Origin: Sympetrum striolatum | Lineage: Eukaryota > Arthropoda > Insecta > Odonata > Libellulidae | Direction: 5' to 3' | Assembly (NCBI GenBank): GCA_947579665.1 | Contig: CANPUZ010000061.1 | Coordinates: 930,001-994,000 of the forward strand | DNA length: 64,000 bases | Part shown: piece after piece, positions 32,283-43,370 of the stretch | Layout: each line of letters opens with the position of its first letter | Numbering within the stretch: the first letter of the stretch is position 1 | Position numbers and translations under genes: made by a program | The notes under the pieces: generated by a model | Told to the model about the DNA's origin: nothing | The model's database searches: none | The model's input: only the letters and a program-made list of their open reading frames with translations

Positions 32283-32552
32283 TCATTTGTGATGTTCATA
32301 AAAGCAAGGATATAAACATAACCCTGGGGATCCAGGACATTCAACGCAATGATAAATTGTGTCTTTCCGCACTTTTTTTGAAGTTGAACACCACTGGCAT
32401 CGTTTTCTCAGTTCTTTTCTTTTCTCCTTCCGATTTTTGAGAAATTTTTTCAGGCTTGTGATATTTCTTCGCCATTGACTTTTAATGTTTTCTGGCTTGT
32501 CAGAGTCAACCAATACGTCTATAATCTCTAGTCTGTAATCGTACAAGCTCAT
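32283..32552 (-). pseudogene. piggyBac transposase, C-terminal Cys-rich domain
   Basis: An 89-codon frame overlapping the end of the N-terminal half by a few bases but in another frame. The basic linker (S-L-K-K-F-L-K-N-R-K-E-K-R) leads into a Cys-rich zinc-binding domain, R-C-Q-W-C..., then Y-H-C-V-E-C-P-G, L-C-L-Y-P-C-F-Y-E-H-H. This is the C-x2-C ... C-x2-C ... C-x4-C-F..YH pattern that binds piggyBac terminal DNA. The join with 32549 replaces the whole catalytic core by a deletion of roughly 300 codons. It ends at a natural stop. Confidence 0.8.
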
Positions 32553-33154
32553 TTTCTTTCCTGAATATTTGCAGTAGAATGCAAATACATGAAATTCTTA
32601 AAGCACGAGAAATTGAATAATCTATGGGTTTTCCAGTAGTCCTGCGGTCTGTTCATTCTAATCGTCCCTGTATGAAATAGCAGTCCCAGAAATACTTTGA
32701 ATTCTGCTATGTGTAACTCTTTCCATTTTGTGATCCTTGATTGATCGGAAACACCTTCCAAAAACACTGCTTCTGCATTCTTATTTGTTTCCTTCACAAT
32801 CAGTTCGAAGAAATCACTTGTGAAAATTAAATTGAAGAAATCAATTGGTTTGTTACCGTCAGTATCAATCCTCAGCCCTGGATTTCCTATGAAAGGGATG
32901 TCTTGAAAAAGAGGCGACTCGTCCACCCATACAACGCCTTCTGTAACTTCAGTATCGCCTTCTTCATCGTCTGAGGATGAGTCGTTACTGCTTTGTTGGA
33001 GGTCATCTTCACCACTGCTGGATTCTTCAGATGTCAACTCCTCCAGAAGATCTGATATTCTCTCCTCCTCAGCAACAACTCCACTTGCAGATTTTTTTGC
33101 TTTCTTCCTAGGTTGGGATGTCCCTGACATTCCCGGCATTTCATCCATTTTCAC
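32549..33154 (-). pseudogene. piggyBac transposase, N-terminal half
   Basis: A 201-codon frame: Met start, a basic KKAKK patch, then an acidic low-complexity region (about residues 30-75, ISDLLEELTSEESSSGEDD then SSDDEEGD). From about residue 100 comes the DDE_Tnp_1_7 N-terminal fold: DFFNLIFTSDFFELIVKETN, a KWKELHIAEFKVFLGLLFHT helix, then MNRPQDYWKTHRLFN. Family proteins run about 550-650 aa. Here the frame stops just before the catalytic core, so the three Asp of the DDD triad are missing and the product could not transpose. Acidic N-terminus and order agree with PGBD-like proteins. Confidence 0.85.
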
Positions 33155-35983
33155 TGAACATAATTATGGTAATAAAATGTTAATGTAAAACTAGAATTTT
33201 TTATAAGAGTTAGAACTGAATGAATAGAAATGAATCGAATTCTACGATTTCACTTAAATAAAGACATTACTATAATCAACATAGGATATTACCGAATAAT
33301 AAAATAAAATAATTAAAATAAAAAATATCAAATATATATATCTTACCTTTTTGAAGATAATGAAGTTCTCCAATAACCGAGGTTGATTATTCAGCTGCCG
33401 TTTGTATTCTCTAAATACAAATATAGAAAACTAAAACCCCGTATAATAGAAATCAACAGCGCACCAAAATCTACGGAGATGATTCTTGTTTGAGATGTTT
33501 AGTCAAACTGAAGGCAGGCAGCCCAAAAATATATACGTAGAAATATTTAAAAATGGAGGGAGTTTATTGTAGACCAGCTGCAAGGAACGTGCGAAAAGGA
33601 TGTAAATGGAGATATCTGAGAAGAGGCGCTTTCTTTCAGAAATTGCAGGGTTTTTGAAAAATACCAACGGGCTTTCCACATCTGCTAGCGTAGAGCCGCA
33701 AATGAAAGCGAAGTAATCCCTCAGTAACAGGGTAATAAAATTTACAGCTAAAAATGAAACAATAGGGTGGCCTCTCTTACCCATCCTAATTCAAGTGGTG
33801 ACATCGGTCGAGTCATAAACCAAGCCCGGGAGGATTATCCCTATCCTGAGACACGCGCCTAACTTATATTCGCATGTTTAGATCTTCTTCACTGAAAAAT
33901 GAAGCAGCTAAATATTTTTCCCAGATTGAACAACATATTCTCACCTCCGGATAAATATAAGGGTCACCTATGAACAAATTACAAAATTTTAAGGCTTTCC
34001 ATTATAACGAGTATAAAAAATCAGCCTTGAAAGTGCAATGGAGTATTATATTTTAATTGCTAATTTGTAAAGTGAGAAAAAATTAAATACAAAGAGCATT
34101 TCCAAAACCACAGGTTTCAAAAGGCATATAAATAAAGAGGTGCCATAAAAGTTTCAAAAATACGAACCAATTAATCTTACAGTAAAGTAGAATTTCCTTT
34201 ATACGGGAAAGGTTTTCTTAGATTATAATAAGCATTAGAGTATTATAAGAATAGACTTCCTACAAGTCTTGGTGGGAATTATATTATCTACTTAGCGAAA
34301 TCTAACAGAACCAAAATCGTAATAGTCATATTTAATCGCAAACAGAAATTGCAAACTGGTGAAAAGTGAGCGGAAAATTTAGCAAACATTTTCTTTTAAA
34401 AGTAAACTTCTTTTCTTTGCATAACCAAAATATTATGCATTGGCTTCATTTACATAACTCAATAACTATAAATTTAGAGATATATTTAAAACATCATGTA
34501 AATAAACATACGCTTAAGGAAGCTTTTCGAGTTTTTTAAACTTTTTACCATTATTCTGGGTTTCCAATTCCAAGAAGATTTATTTCTTAACCTTCGTAAA
34601 TATACGGGAGTCTAATTATAATTCATAAAAAGAAATGCTACAAAAAGAAGTTGTAAATACTATGTCACAAAGATGATATAAATAGGAAAAGTTCACGCAA
34701 TTCACACGAAAAATAAAAATTGATGAAATCCCAAAAATCAATTAGCGACCCAAAAAAAATGCGTATTCAGATGCCTCAGAGAGCAAACTGAGTGAGTCAC
34801 TACGTGCCGGTCGCTAGAGGATCCATTCCGAGCGAAAGAAGCCCCGACGCCAAAGGCGGCGGGTGGCACTACGTGAGCGACATGGACCGACGCCACGTGG
34901 CACGCAAAGGGTTAATTAAGATTAATTGGTGGTGGTGTTTTTGTGGTTCGTTTCTTCCTCTGTGTTCGGTTGGTGTTTTCTTAAGTTACAATATGTGTGT
35001 CTTTTGGGGGTATGGTGTTCATTAACGTTGAGAGTTATTTGTCTTATATTTTCTTGTTAGAATAGATAATTCAGTTAAGAGAAATTGTAGTTTTTATTTC
35101 CTTCGGAAATTGAGCGACCCTGAGCTCATGTATTTCGCGGTAAATTTAATTTGTTTCTTCTTTTGAATATTGGTGCCCAACTTTCGATCTTTTGATCAGT
35201 AATTTAAATCTTTCTAACCTTTTACGCCCCGCACGGCATTTTTTATTAATTATCTTATTTTATTTAAAAAGTATCGTTACAATGATGACACATTTGCATA
35301 AAAATCACTAATTGAAACTAATTATGAGATAAGTTTCAAATGAAATGACAGGAAATGCATCAAAAGTAAAAAATAAAAATTATATACATGAAAATAACAT
35401 AACAGAGAAACAGAATATTCACTAGATTAAACTTACTTTGTCAATTATTACCATTAAATTAGCATGAACAGGATTTTGCTTCATAAAAGCTCGTCAAACA
35501 TTCGGAATGAGACAAGAATTAAAAAAACACAAGTAAATACTTGGTAAAACTACTAAAAATGCTAAGTCTGCAACACTTTAAAAAGACAAAAGTTTTCTCT
35601 TAGTCACAATCAACAACTCCCCAATATTATTGCTTTACTTTTCTTTGCGTTTCCCTTGAATCTATTCACACTCATATAAGATGAATTTATTGAAAGTGAA
35701 TCTCCCAAAAAATCAGAGTGGTTCATCTATTTTACAGTGCAGTTCTTCCTCGAATTTTTTTAAGCACAGATATACTCATTTAAGTCTTTTTCATTACATT
35801 TTTCATGAAGATTATAAGCCCCTAATTTGGCTTATACTCGAGTCAGGGCCTCACTTACCTGTAGTGGAAAACGTCTGTCAAGTTAGAACTTGTTTAGTAA
35901 ATTCTTCACTTGCTCAATTAAAAATTCTTTTGAACCAAATAATGCCTCAATTAATGGTTGAGTGACCAATTTGCCACTAGTTG

Positions 35984-36425
35984 CTACAGCACTATGGTGA
36001 ATCGTTTATGTTTATATAAATAACATCTATGGATGCACTTCATTTTACTTGTACTTATTGCCTGTTTTAACTTCTTGAATGTGTATATGAGTATGTTATT
36101 GTTGCAACATTGTATTGTATATGAATAAACGTAAATATATATTATGTGTATGTATGTGTGTGTGTATGTATGTATGTGTATGTATGTATGTGTGTATGTA
36201 TGCATGTACTTGTATATTGGAATTGTTTACCTATTTATTTATTTATTACTGCAAATGTGATCTCAGTATACATTTATTGCTTTATATTCTTTTATTTTCT
36301 TTGTTATTGATGTATTTTAATTTACTTGAACGTTTCGCTTTATTCTATAAGTATTTTTATATTGATTATGTATTATGTAAATGGGTTTAATACCCGTAAT
36401 AAATCCATTATTATTATTATTATCT
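35984..36425. repeat. TATG/GT microsatellite and (ATT)n tail
   Basis: (TG)n/(TATG)n at about 36145-36215 and (ATT)n at 36400-36425 preceded by 'cccgtaataaatcc', a typical LINE 3' tail with a trinucleotide end. The ORFs (73 and 91 codons) on both strands are compositional. 35278-35983 contains a 94-codon plus ORF (35681-35965) with no family signal; otherwise empty. Confidence 0.5.
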
Positions 36426-36589
36426 ATTGTTGAGGTTCCTGTAATGTCTCTCTTTGAATTGTTTCACCGAAAATCTTGAATTTAGTCTGTCATTCTAAGC
36501 GTCAATATCAGTGATCTTTCATTTCCCACCTTTCACTCCTCAAATGCAATTTCTTTGTCTTAAACTCAAGATTTAAATAATTAAAAACT

Positions 36590-38030
36590 GTCGAGAAGTT
36601 GAAGGAAATTGCAGATGGAAAGTAATGCGCTATGTCATTCTGGCAAACGAGATATCCGGTCTTGAAGCAAACGATATAAATGTTTCTATGGTGACATTTC
36701 CCAACATTAAGTGAGTATCGCAGCCAATTCCTCTCCCATTGAATTAATTTTCAATTAAATAAAATCACTGCATGATTTTGCAAACTGCCATTAAGAACGA
36801 TTTACAAATTTGAATTACCTATGAATTTATTCCAGAATTTTTAAAATGATTAATTCCTTGAGTTTAGAATTATTTGAGTCTCAGAAATAGAGGAAATTTG
36901 TTCTTAAATCGTATCTCATTGAATTTTGCTTCAAACCTTTTTCATGAGAATTCATTACAAATATTTTGAGTTTTTATTTCCTCAAGTTTTGCTTTACTTT
37001 AATGAATCTATTTATCCAAGAGGAAAGTTTTTATGGTTAAATTGCATTTAGCCATCTTGAATTCGTTTTCGTTCAATTGTTTTTTCAAAAACGGATTTAG
37101 TTACGTCGATTTCGATCAAAACAATGCTAATAACGTTCTTCAAAACTATGATTGATTTTTCTATTATTAATTATTAGTTGAATTTGCTTCTTACCTTCTT
37201 AATAAGTTAGATAGACTTCCTCAGGATTATTTTCAACTTTTTTTCTCGAGCCTGGAATTACTTCCTCGAATCTCAGAGATAATGGTGAAATGGTTTTCTT
37301 CAAAATAATGTCACATTGGATTCAATTTGATTTTTATCTCCTTCAATAAATAAGACTTCTTAAACACTTCTTACTTATTTATTAGGTTTAAATTAGTTAT
37401 GGAAAATCTTATTTCGTTGACTGTTACTACAATCCTTCTTCATAAGAATTGATTAGAGAATTATTTCTGTTTATATTTCTTCAGGTTGACATTTATTTTA
37501 ATGAATCTAATAAATAAAGAGCAAATTTGCTTTTCTTTCGAGATCGCATTTTGTTGAATTTGTCTTCAAACCTTCTTCATAAGAATTCATTATAGAATTT
37601 TCTCAGCTTATATTTCCTCAGGTTGAGAATTATTTTGAATAATCCCAGAAATGAAGAAGAAAGTTTTTCTAGACAAATCGCATTTGGCCATCTTAAATTC
37701 ATTTTTGTTCCAATTTTTTCCAAAAACACATCTTTTTAAGTTGAATTAGATCAAGTTGATTGAAAATGTGTCCTTTAAAAGTAAGATTGTATTTATTTCC
37801 TCAAGTTTGGCTTTGTTTTAATGAATCTCAAAAATAAAGAGGAAATTTGTTTTCCTTTTTAATCGCATTTCGTTGAATTTGACTTCAAACCTTCTTCGTA
37901 AGAATTCATTCAAATTTTATCGTATTTGACCATCTTGGATTCGTTTTTGGTTCAATTGTTTTCAAAAACTGATTTGCTAATGTTGAATGCGATAAAAACG
38001 ACCGAAATAATGTCCTTTTAAAGGTTTGAT
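36590..38030. repeat. Diverged tandem repeat array
   Basis: Recurring blocks of 'ttcaaaccttcttcataag' plus 'aattcatt' (36932, 37555, 37873, and degenerate near 37400), 'ccatcttgaattcgttttt'-like (37063, 37690, 37933) and 'tttcctca[a/g]gttgag' elements. The clearest unit spacing is about 318 bp (37555 to 37873). Too decayed to delimit monomers by eye. Confidence 0.6.
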
Positions 38031-38160
38031 TGAATCCAACCCAACCCAACGCAACCCAACCCAACCCAACCCAACACAACCCAACGCAACCCAACCCAAT
38101 GCAACCCAACCCAACCCAACTCAACCCAATCCAACGCAACCCAACCCAACCCAACCCAAG
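38030..38160. repeat. Pentanucleotide array (CCAAC)n
   Basis: About 25 units of CCAAC with CGCAA/CACAA variants; the minus strand is (GTTGG)n. The Pro-Thr-Gln and Gly-Leu 'proteins' read through it are artefacts. Confidence 0.9.
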
Positions 38161-38164
38161 GTAG

Positions 38165-39700
38165 GGAATAAAAACACCAGGCTTAAATTTTTTCACCAGA
38201 CAGGAAAAAATTTATTCTTTTTCCGACAATATAAAAAAACTTTTCATATATATATATATTATATATATAGTGGGGCACAGCATTGATTTACACATTCACA
38301 TTCGGAGACAAGTCTCGCCTCCTTAAACACATGTACACAGTCTCACAAATTGTTTTTATCACCAAAAAGACTGGTTTTTTCTGAAAACATATCCACACAC
38401 TCACGGACCTGATAATCGGCCCGTTTTCTTAAAAAAGGACAACAGTAATACCATAGAAAACACATAAGTCAGGAACATGTCCCATGCACTCTGTTTTGCT
38501 TTTGCGCGGAACGAACGGGCGGGAGAAATCACCCATTTGCGCCCAAAAAAGCGCACGAGATGTTGACCCTTTCCCGTCCGCTCCAGCGCGTTTCACTCAC
38601 TCACGACGATACATTTTTTTTGTTTTGTTACACGATTAGAATCCTCTCTCTCCGACTGCGTTTCCAATCGGAGATCGATTTCCATTTTTTCTGTTTTTCG
38701 ATACTGTTTTTTTATCTCCTCGTTGTTGTAGTACTAAGAATAAGCCTAGAAAGATACACAGTTGGTACGCACCCATGCGTGTATTTATGTATACACTCAC
38801 GTTCCGACACACCCTCTTTTGAAATGCAGCATGAAGTTTTGAAATTGCTAAAATTGTCCACTACTGACCCTGCGTGGGTTTCTAATCGGGGATTTTACAA
38901 ACGAATCGGCCCTTAAAGACGTCATAAACGCATCCACATGTTGTCGTAAACGCATCCCAAAGGATAATTTTGATTTGGACGGGGAACGGATCGAATAGAT
39001 TCCGATACCACCAATCCACCACCTATTTGCCACCAAGTTGAAATCATCAGCTCAATTGAAGAAGCCTCAACTTGGTGAAACTCCGTAATCCGACACATAT
39101 TAACAGATTTCCATCTTTTATTTAATACGCTCTCAATTTAATTCATCAAAAATTTACAGGGCACGTCAATCGTTAGCAAAACTCCGACCTGAAACCCAAT
39201 CGCGCGGTTTAAATTTTAAATACCCCTCCTCCTCGTCCGAAAAAGAAAGACACGCCTCCTCTTGCTAAAAATCCCTACTTTTCCCTTAAAAATCGTTACA
39301 CGCACACATTTTGCACGACACCGAGATTTGAAATTCCAGCTTGGAGAATTCCCGCTACGTGGAACACACGAGACTACGACGAGAAAAAAACCTGACGTAA
39401 AAAACTGTGGGAAAATATCTCTCATCTCTTCTGATTATGTTTTCATATTTATATATATATATATGTGTATTTCGCATTCAAAAAGACTCTCTCTCTTATT
39501 TTCAAAATCCTGGACGATTTCCCTTTTTTTATAGACTGTTTTGGCTGGTTGGCGGAAGAAACAAAAGAAAACAAACTTAAAAAACACGAACAACGGAATA
39601 AATTAATGGATTGGCTTTGCCGATTAATAGCTTTAAATAAATAAAAAACAAAGATACCTTCAACCATACACGAAAAAGTGGCATTTACAAATTACATGAT
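38165..39700. other. Unassigned, compositionally distinct segment
   Basis: GC-richer than its neighbours, with CpG-containing tracts ('gcgcggaacgaacgggcggg', 'cgcgcggtttaaattt') and a TATA-like 'taaatacccctcc' near 39220. ORFs of 60-118 codons occur on both strands without domains. It could be an LTR-type regulatory region or host unique sequence; no direct repeats or TG...CA ends were found. Confidence 0.3.
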
Positions 39701-39796
39701 TGTGGGGCGATTTACTGAGGTTCGGACATTCTGTAATTTACAAATAAGAACCAAAGAACACTTTAAAATCATTCCGTAACAATACACAGGCATCAC

Positions 39797-40150
39797 ATTT
39801 TGCAAAACATCTTTTAGATAACAATCACACCTCTGATTTCTCCTCTACTCTATTACATTGTGAACACAAAGGACGCAAACTAAATTATCTCGAACAAATA
39901 GAAATAATACACCACTTAACAAACAGTTACACACTCAGCAACATCCATCTTTCCCCTAATTGTTCTCACCTGCTGTCCATTGTTAACCTGCTTCCCCTTC
40001 CTCCTCCCCCTAACACCGCTAATAGCTAATCTGATTGGTCCCTTGGTTTTGTACCTTTTGTATATATTTGTGTACTGCTGAATAACTCTGATGCTTGATA
40101 ATGGACTAACGTCCGAAACCAGTCGCAATTATAAAAACTTTTAAACAGTG
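39797..40150 (+). pseudogene. Penelope-like C-terminus and 3' UTR
   Basis: The frame (about 75 codons) reads H-F-A-K-H-L-L-D-N-N-H-T-S-D-F, then LLHCEHKGRKLNYLEQIEII and ...SHLLSIVNLLPLPPP, and ends at a stop near 40028. This is the segment following the GIY-YIG core in Penelope elements ('FA.HLLDN.H', 'KGRKLN.LE..EI') and is similar to the tail at 10925-10754. The 3' UTR 'aatggactaacgtccgaaac', 'cagtcgcaattataaa' is the usual Penelope 'gtcgaaaccggtcgc' type. Endonuclease active site and RT are missing upstream. Confidence 0.7.
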
Positions 40151-40262
40151 GAATATTGCTAAGTTATTCTCACCCATTTACTAAAATCTGATAGTTTCTG
40201 ATTAAGATTTGAATGACCTAAGTTAAGAAGACCACTGTTTATTCGACAAAGGATTATGCCAG

Positions 40263-40802
40263 TATATTCCGGTTTTATTTTTTAATCACTCCTCTATGCC
40301 AAAAACAATTTACCTAAGTTTAACCTGCATTCCAGTTTTCATTCACACAATACTCGTCACTCTGAACTTATTGATATTCCTCAACATCAACTAAAGAAGG
40401 CTGAAAATAGCCTAAACTACTCCACAATTGAATTATTTAATAAGCTACCCTCAAGAGTGAGAGATACACCTTTCGAAAACTTTCAGAACGTCATTCATGA
40501 CAGGATTTTACTAAATCCATTCTACTCCATTGACGAATTTTTAAATATGAATATCAATATAGTTTAGTTCTGTAGCCAATGTAACTAATATTATGTTCTC
40601 TCTAATTTATTATGCTGTATAATTTTGTTCTTTGAATTAATATGTCCATTGGTGTGATCTTTGTATGTTTTAAAATGTTTCATTGCTTTGTCACTCCAAT
40701 TTTGTTTTACATATCTGCTGTATAACACCTTATCTATTAATTCATATGTTTGACTATGCCTATACCTATTTGGTCTTTGGTAAAATAAATATTATTATTA
40801 TT
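40263..40802 (+). pseudogene. CR1/Jockey-like LINE 3' end
   Basis: The frame to the stop at about 40567 reads ...NLHSSFHSHNTRHSELIDIP, then LKKAENSLNYSTIELFNKLP, a short acidic stretch, FENFQNVIHDRILLNPFYSI and DEFLN. This is the extreme C-terminus of CR1-type ORF2 ('H.HNTR', 'YNKLP', 'NPFYS.DEFL'). About 230 bp of 3' UTR end in (ATT)n at 40790-40802. 5'-truncated. Confidence 0.7.
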
Positions 40803-40880
40803 TGACTGAAGATAAAAATAATTCAAAAAGTGCTTGCTCTACCTTTATAGCAAAGGGTACTTTAATTGAAATAAATATAA

Positions 40881-41508
40881 AAATTTGATGTGGCCAACAC
40901 ATGACTTTCTTCATATTTATTAAAAACAGAAGCCTAAGCCAGTAATATATAAGTAACTCCAAAACAATGAGTGTTACAGGAAAATATTTCATACAAAGGT
41001 TGTAGTAAAATATATTATCTATAACTTTTATATATAATTGTACATACCTACATCGCATTCTGACAGAGATATTTAAGAAAAACTACAATTTTTGGATAAA
41101 AAGCAACATACAGTTAGCGAGTATTCACTAATAACTCCTAAACAATTAGTGTTACGAAAAAATATTTCAAACAAAAGATGTGTTAATGCACATTATCTAT
41201 AACTTTAGTATGTAATTGTATAGACCTACATTGCATTCTGACAGAGATATGTAAGAAAAACTTTCATTTCTGGGTAAACAACAAATTCCGGTTAACCATT
41301 ATTCATGAATAACTCCTAAACAATGAGTGTTACAAGAAATGTTCCAAACAAAAGTTGTAGTAGAACACATTATCCATAACTTTTGTTTGTAATTGCATAT
41401 ACCTACATTGCATTCTGACAGAGATATTTAAGAAAAACTACAATTTTTGGATAAAAAGCAACATACAGTTAGTGAGTATTCACTAATAACTCCTCAACAA
41501 TTAGCAAT
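40881..41508 (+). repeat. M repeat copy 6 (M2, no 3' end)
   Basis: Begins 'aatttgatgtggccaacac' and contains four successive modules of about 165-180 bp, each with 'aataactcc', 'attatctataac' and 'cattctgacagagatat'. It has more modules than other copies and lacks the (CA)n tract and palindrome. 41509-41735 is AT-rich without features. Confidence 0.75.
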
Positions 41509-41740
41509 TTATATTTACAATAATGTATGGAATGTATATTATCTAAATGATTTTAGCATTATATCAAAAAACATAGAATACAATTTATAAATTATGAAAA
41601 ATTAGAATGTTTTTCAGAATAATTTAATATACATATTAAAATTTAAATTAACATTAGTAAAAAGTAATGCTTTTACACCTGCTTCCACTCTTCATCAATG
41701 TTTTCCGTTAAGTAAGTAAACGATTGCGATCTATCAGCAG

Positions 41741-41895
41741 GTGTATCATGTCGCAAAAGGTTCCTTTCAAAAGCCAAACTGAAAAGGCATATGGCAATTC
41801 ATCTCAAGGAGAAGCCGTATTATTCTTGTGGTATTTGTAAATTCAAAAGAGAAAGTAATAGAAATCGTCATCAACTAAAGCACGGAGAAGGAAAG
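41741..41895 (+). CDS. C2H2 zinc-finger exon (candidate host gene)
   Basis: The reading frame gives V-S-C-R-K-R-F-L-S-K-A-K-L-K-R-H-M-A-I-H, then LKEKPYYSCGICKFKRESNR and NRHQLKHGEGK. The first finger has the F...L..H...H half, but its first Cys is missing or lies across the upstream intron. The H-L-K-E-K-P-Y linker is a TGEKPY-type linker. The second finger is C-x2-C-x10-H-x3-H, two residues shorter than standard. The exon stops at AAG|GTAAAT, a strong 5' splice site, and an in-frame stop lies upstream, so it begins near the weak acceptor 'ctatcagcag'. It would be a nuclear DNA-binding protein on the plus strand. Alternative: a retained TE-encoded finger. Confidence 0.5.
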
Positions 41896-42075
41896 GTAAA
41901 TATTTCAACATTATTTATTTATTTATTATAATTTCTGCTGCAGTTGCCGCACCTAATCAAAAAGGTAAAGAAGGTTTGTATTTTTTTATGCAAAATGTGA
42001 TTGATTTGTTGTTTTTAAAGTGATTTCACTCAATATACTACCTTTCTGTAATCAATGTTTCATCTTTGCTTCTGT

Positions 42076-42845
42076 TTTTACTTTCTCCATATACGTATTA
42101 TTGAGAAAGTATTGTTTAAAAAAAAATCGACTTAGAGACTTCAAATGAAATACATGTTTTGGGGTCCCTAGAACACGTTTTGACCATTTTCGGAATGATG
42201 TATGCGTGTTTGTGTATGTGATTGTGGGTGCTCTAACATGAAAACTATTAGTTGTATCAAAACCAAACTTCACATATAGCACTATGGTGTGTGCTGTCAG
42301 AGTTGATTAGTTTTTTGAGTAAATCGGTTTACCTGAAGTCGAGCTTTATTCTTCGAAGCAAATATCCGTTTTTGCAAAATATCTCCATATATATGATATT
42401 TATGTATATTCTATTACTTATAAAAGTTTTAGAAACTGCACTTTACAATAACTTTTGGGTGAAATATATTTTTGTATCACTGATTGTTTAGGAGTTATTT
42501 CTGAAATAATGATAAACCAGGAGTAGCCTTTTATGTACTTTGTGGCCGCTCTAACATGAAAACTATTTGTCGTATCAACACCAAATTTCATATATAGCTC
42601 TTTGGTTGGTGTCGTTAGAGTTGATTAGTTTTTGGAGTAAATTGGTTGACCGGAAGTTGAGGTTTATTTTTCAAAGCTCGTTTCCGTTTTTACCAAATTT
42701 CAATCTGATATTTATGTATATACAGTTATCTACGAAAATCACAAAAAATATACTTGTATATATATTCTAAGTTTAGATTGAATCTAGAGTTCAAAAATAC
42801 GGTCGTAGTTAATTATTTAAATCTTATATATGGAGAAAGTCTTTC
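42076..42845 (-). repeat. M repeat copy 7 (M1), in the zinc-finger intron
   Basis: Minus-strand copy: the 3' palindrome at 42076-42115 ('ctttctccatatacgtatta'), inverted 'gtcaaaacgtgttctaggga' block, 'gagttgattagttttt' twice and the 5' 'tatatggagaaagtc' near 42835. Two internal half-units are present. Confidence 0.7.
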
Positions 42846-42967
42846 CACCACAAATTTAATGTTTTAACAATATGACTCCTAAATTTTAACAATATCCTTA
42901 GCTGTATATGAGGTGAGAATGAAAAACTGCCTCATGTGGTAGAGATTTCATCCATTTCTTATTATAG

Positions 42968-43142
42968 ATCACAGAGGAACCACCTGCCACAAAAGCAGAT
43001 TCACATACAGCTGATTTGGAAGCAATTCAGGATGTGAAATTTGGATTTGTTATATCCGATGTCAGAAGCATTTCACATACGCCTGCTGCCGCTGAGGAAA
43101 ACACTATTGGATTGGACATATTGGACATTCAGAGCAGAAGAG
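42968..43142 (+). CDS. Candidate second exon of the zinc-finger gene
   Basis: Preceded by 'ccatttcttattatag', a good acceptor, and followed by GTATCT, so AG/GT-bounded (175 bp). In frame with the upstream exon (phase 0 at GGAAAG|ATC) it is open throughout: I-T-E-E-P-P-A-T-K-A-D-S-H-T-A-D-L-E-A-I, then QDVKFGFVISDVRSIS, HTPAAAEENT and IGLDILDIQSRR. This is an acidic, Ala/Ser-rich linker typical of regions between or after fingers in transcription factors. No domain is recognised. Codon composition is more balanced than the surroundings. The next exon is not identified; AG sites at about 44380 and 44843 give frames that close early. Confidence 0.4.
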
Positions 43143-43370
43143 GGTATCTCTTGTAATTATCTAATTGTAATTTTATTTATGCAAAGAGTAATTTTTGAGC
43201 ATCTGTTTTTACTTAAACCATTTTTCAAATTTGTGTGCTTCAATTTGTGTGTGAAACTGTTCATCACTATATGAAATCTCTAAACCTTGTTATGTTATGT
43301 TTTAAAAGAATAAAAAATCAATTTTTCTCTCTTTTTCTAAACTATATTTTCTATTGCTACATTCTTTTAA

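Larger units (their letters stand above)
31245..34911 (-). mobile_element. piggyBac transposon, core-deleted
   Basis: A 3,667-bp element between TTAA (31241-31244) and TTAA (34912-34915). Ends are CCCTTTCACTGCC and, inverted, CCCTTTGCGTGCC. The transposase is on the minus strand (33154-32283). The 3' region of the element holds a modular Helitron end (31576 to about 32060). 33160-34790 has no recognisable gene; the 93-codon ORF at 33503-33784 is unsupported. The right subterminal region has CACGTG-containing repeats ('cactacgtg' twice, 'gccacgtggcacgc'). Confidence 0.85.
31005..35277 (+). repeat. Repeat R, copy B, split by piggyBac
   Basis: 31005-31240 matches the 5' part and 34916-35277 the 3' part of R (copy A, inverted at 19885-20567). 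The break falls exactly at the TTAA pair flanking the piggyBac element. Relative to copy A about 55-60 bp around the junction are missing, so the target copy already differed or was trimmed. Confidence 0.75.

Noticed and set aside
33503..33784. 93-codon minus ORF as a second piggyBac-encoded gene
   Set aside because: No homology pattern recalled, and simple piggyBacs encode only transposase; treated as chance.
38030..38160. Interstitial telomere
   Set aside because: Unit is CCAAC/GTTGG, not the arthropod CCTAA/TTAGG, with no TTAGG anywhere in the tract.
37906..38286. Pro-Thr-Gln and Gly-Leu-rich ORFs of 86-96 codons
   Set aside because: Direct translation of the CCAAC pentamer array on both strands.
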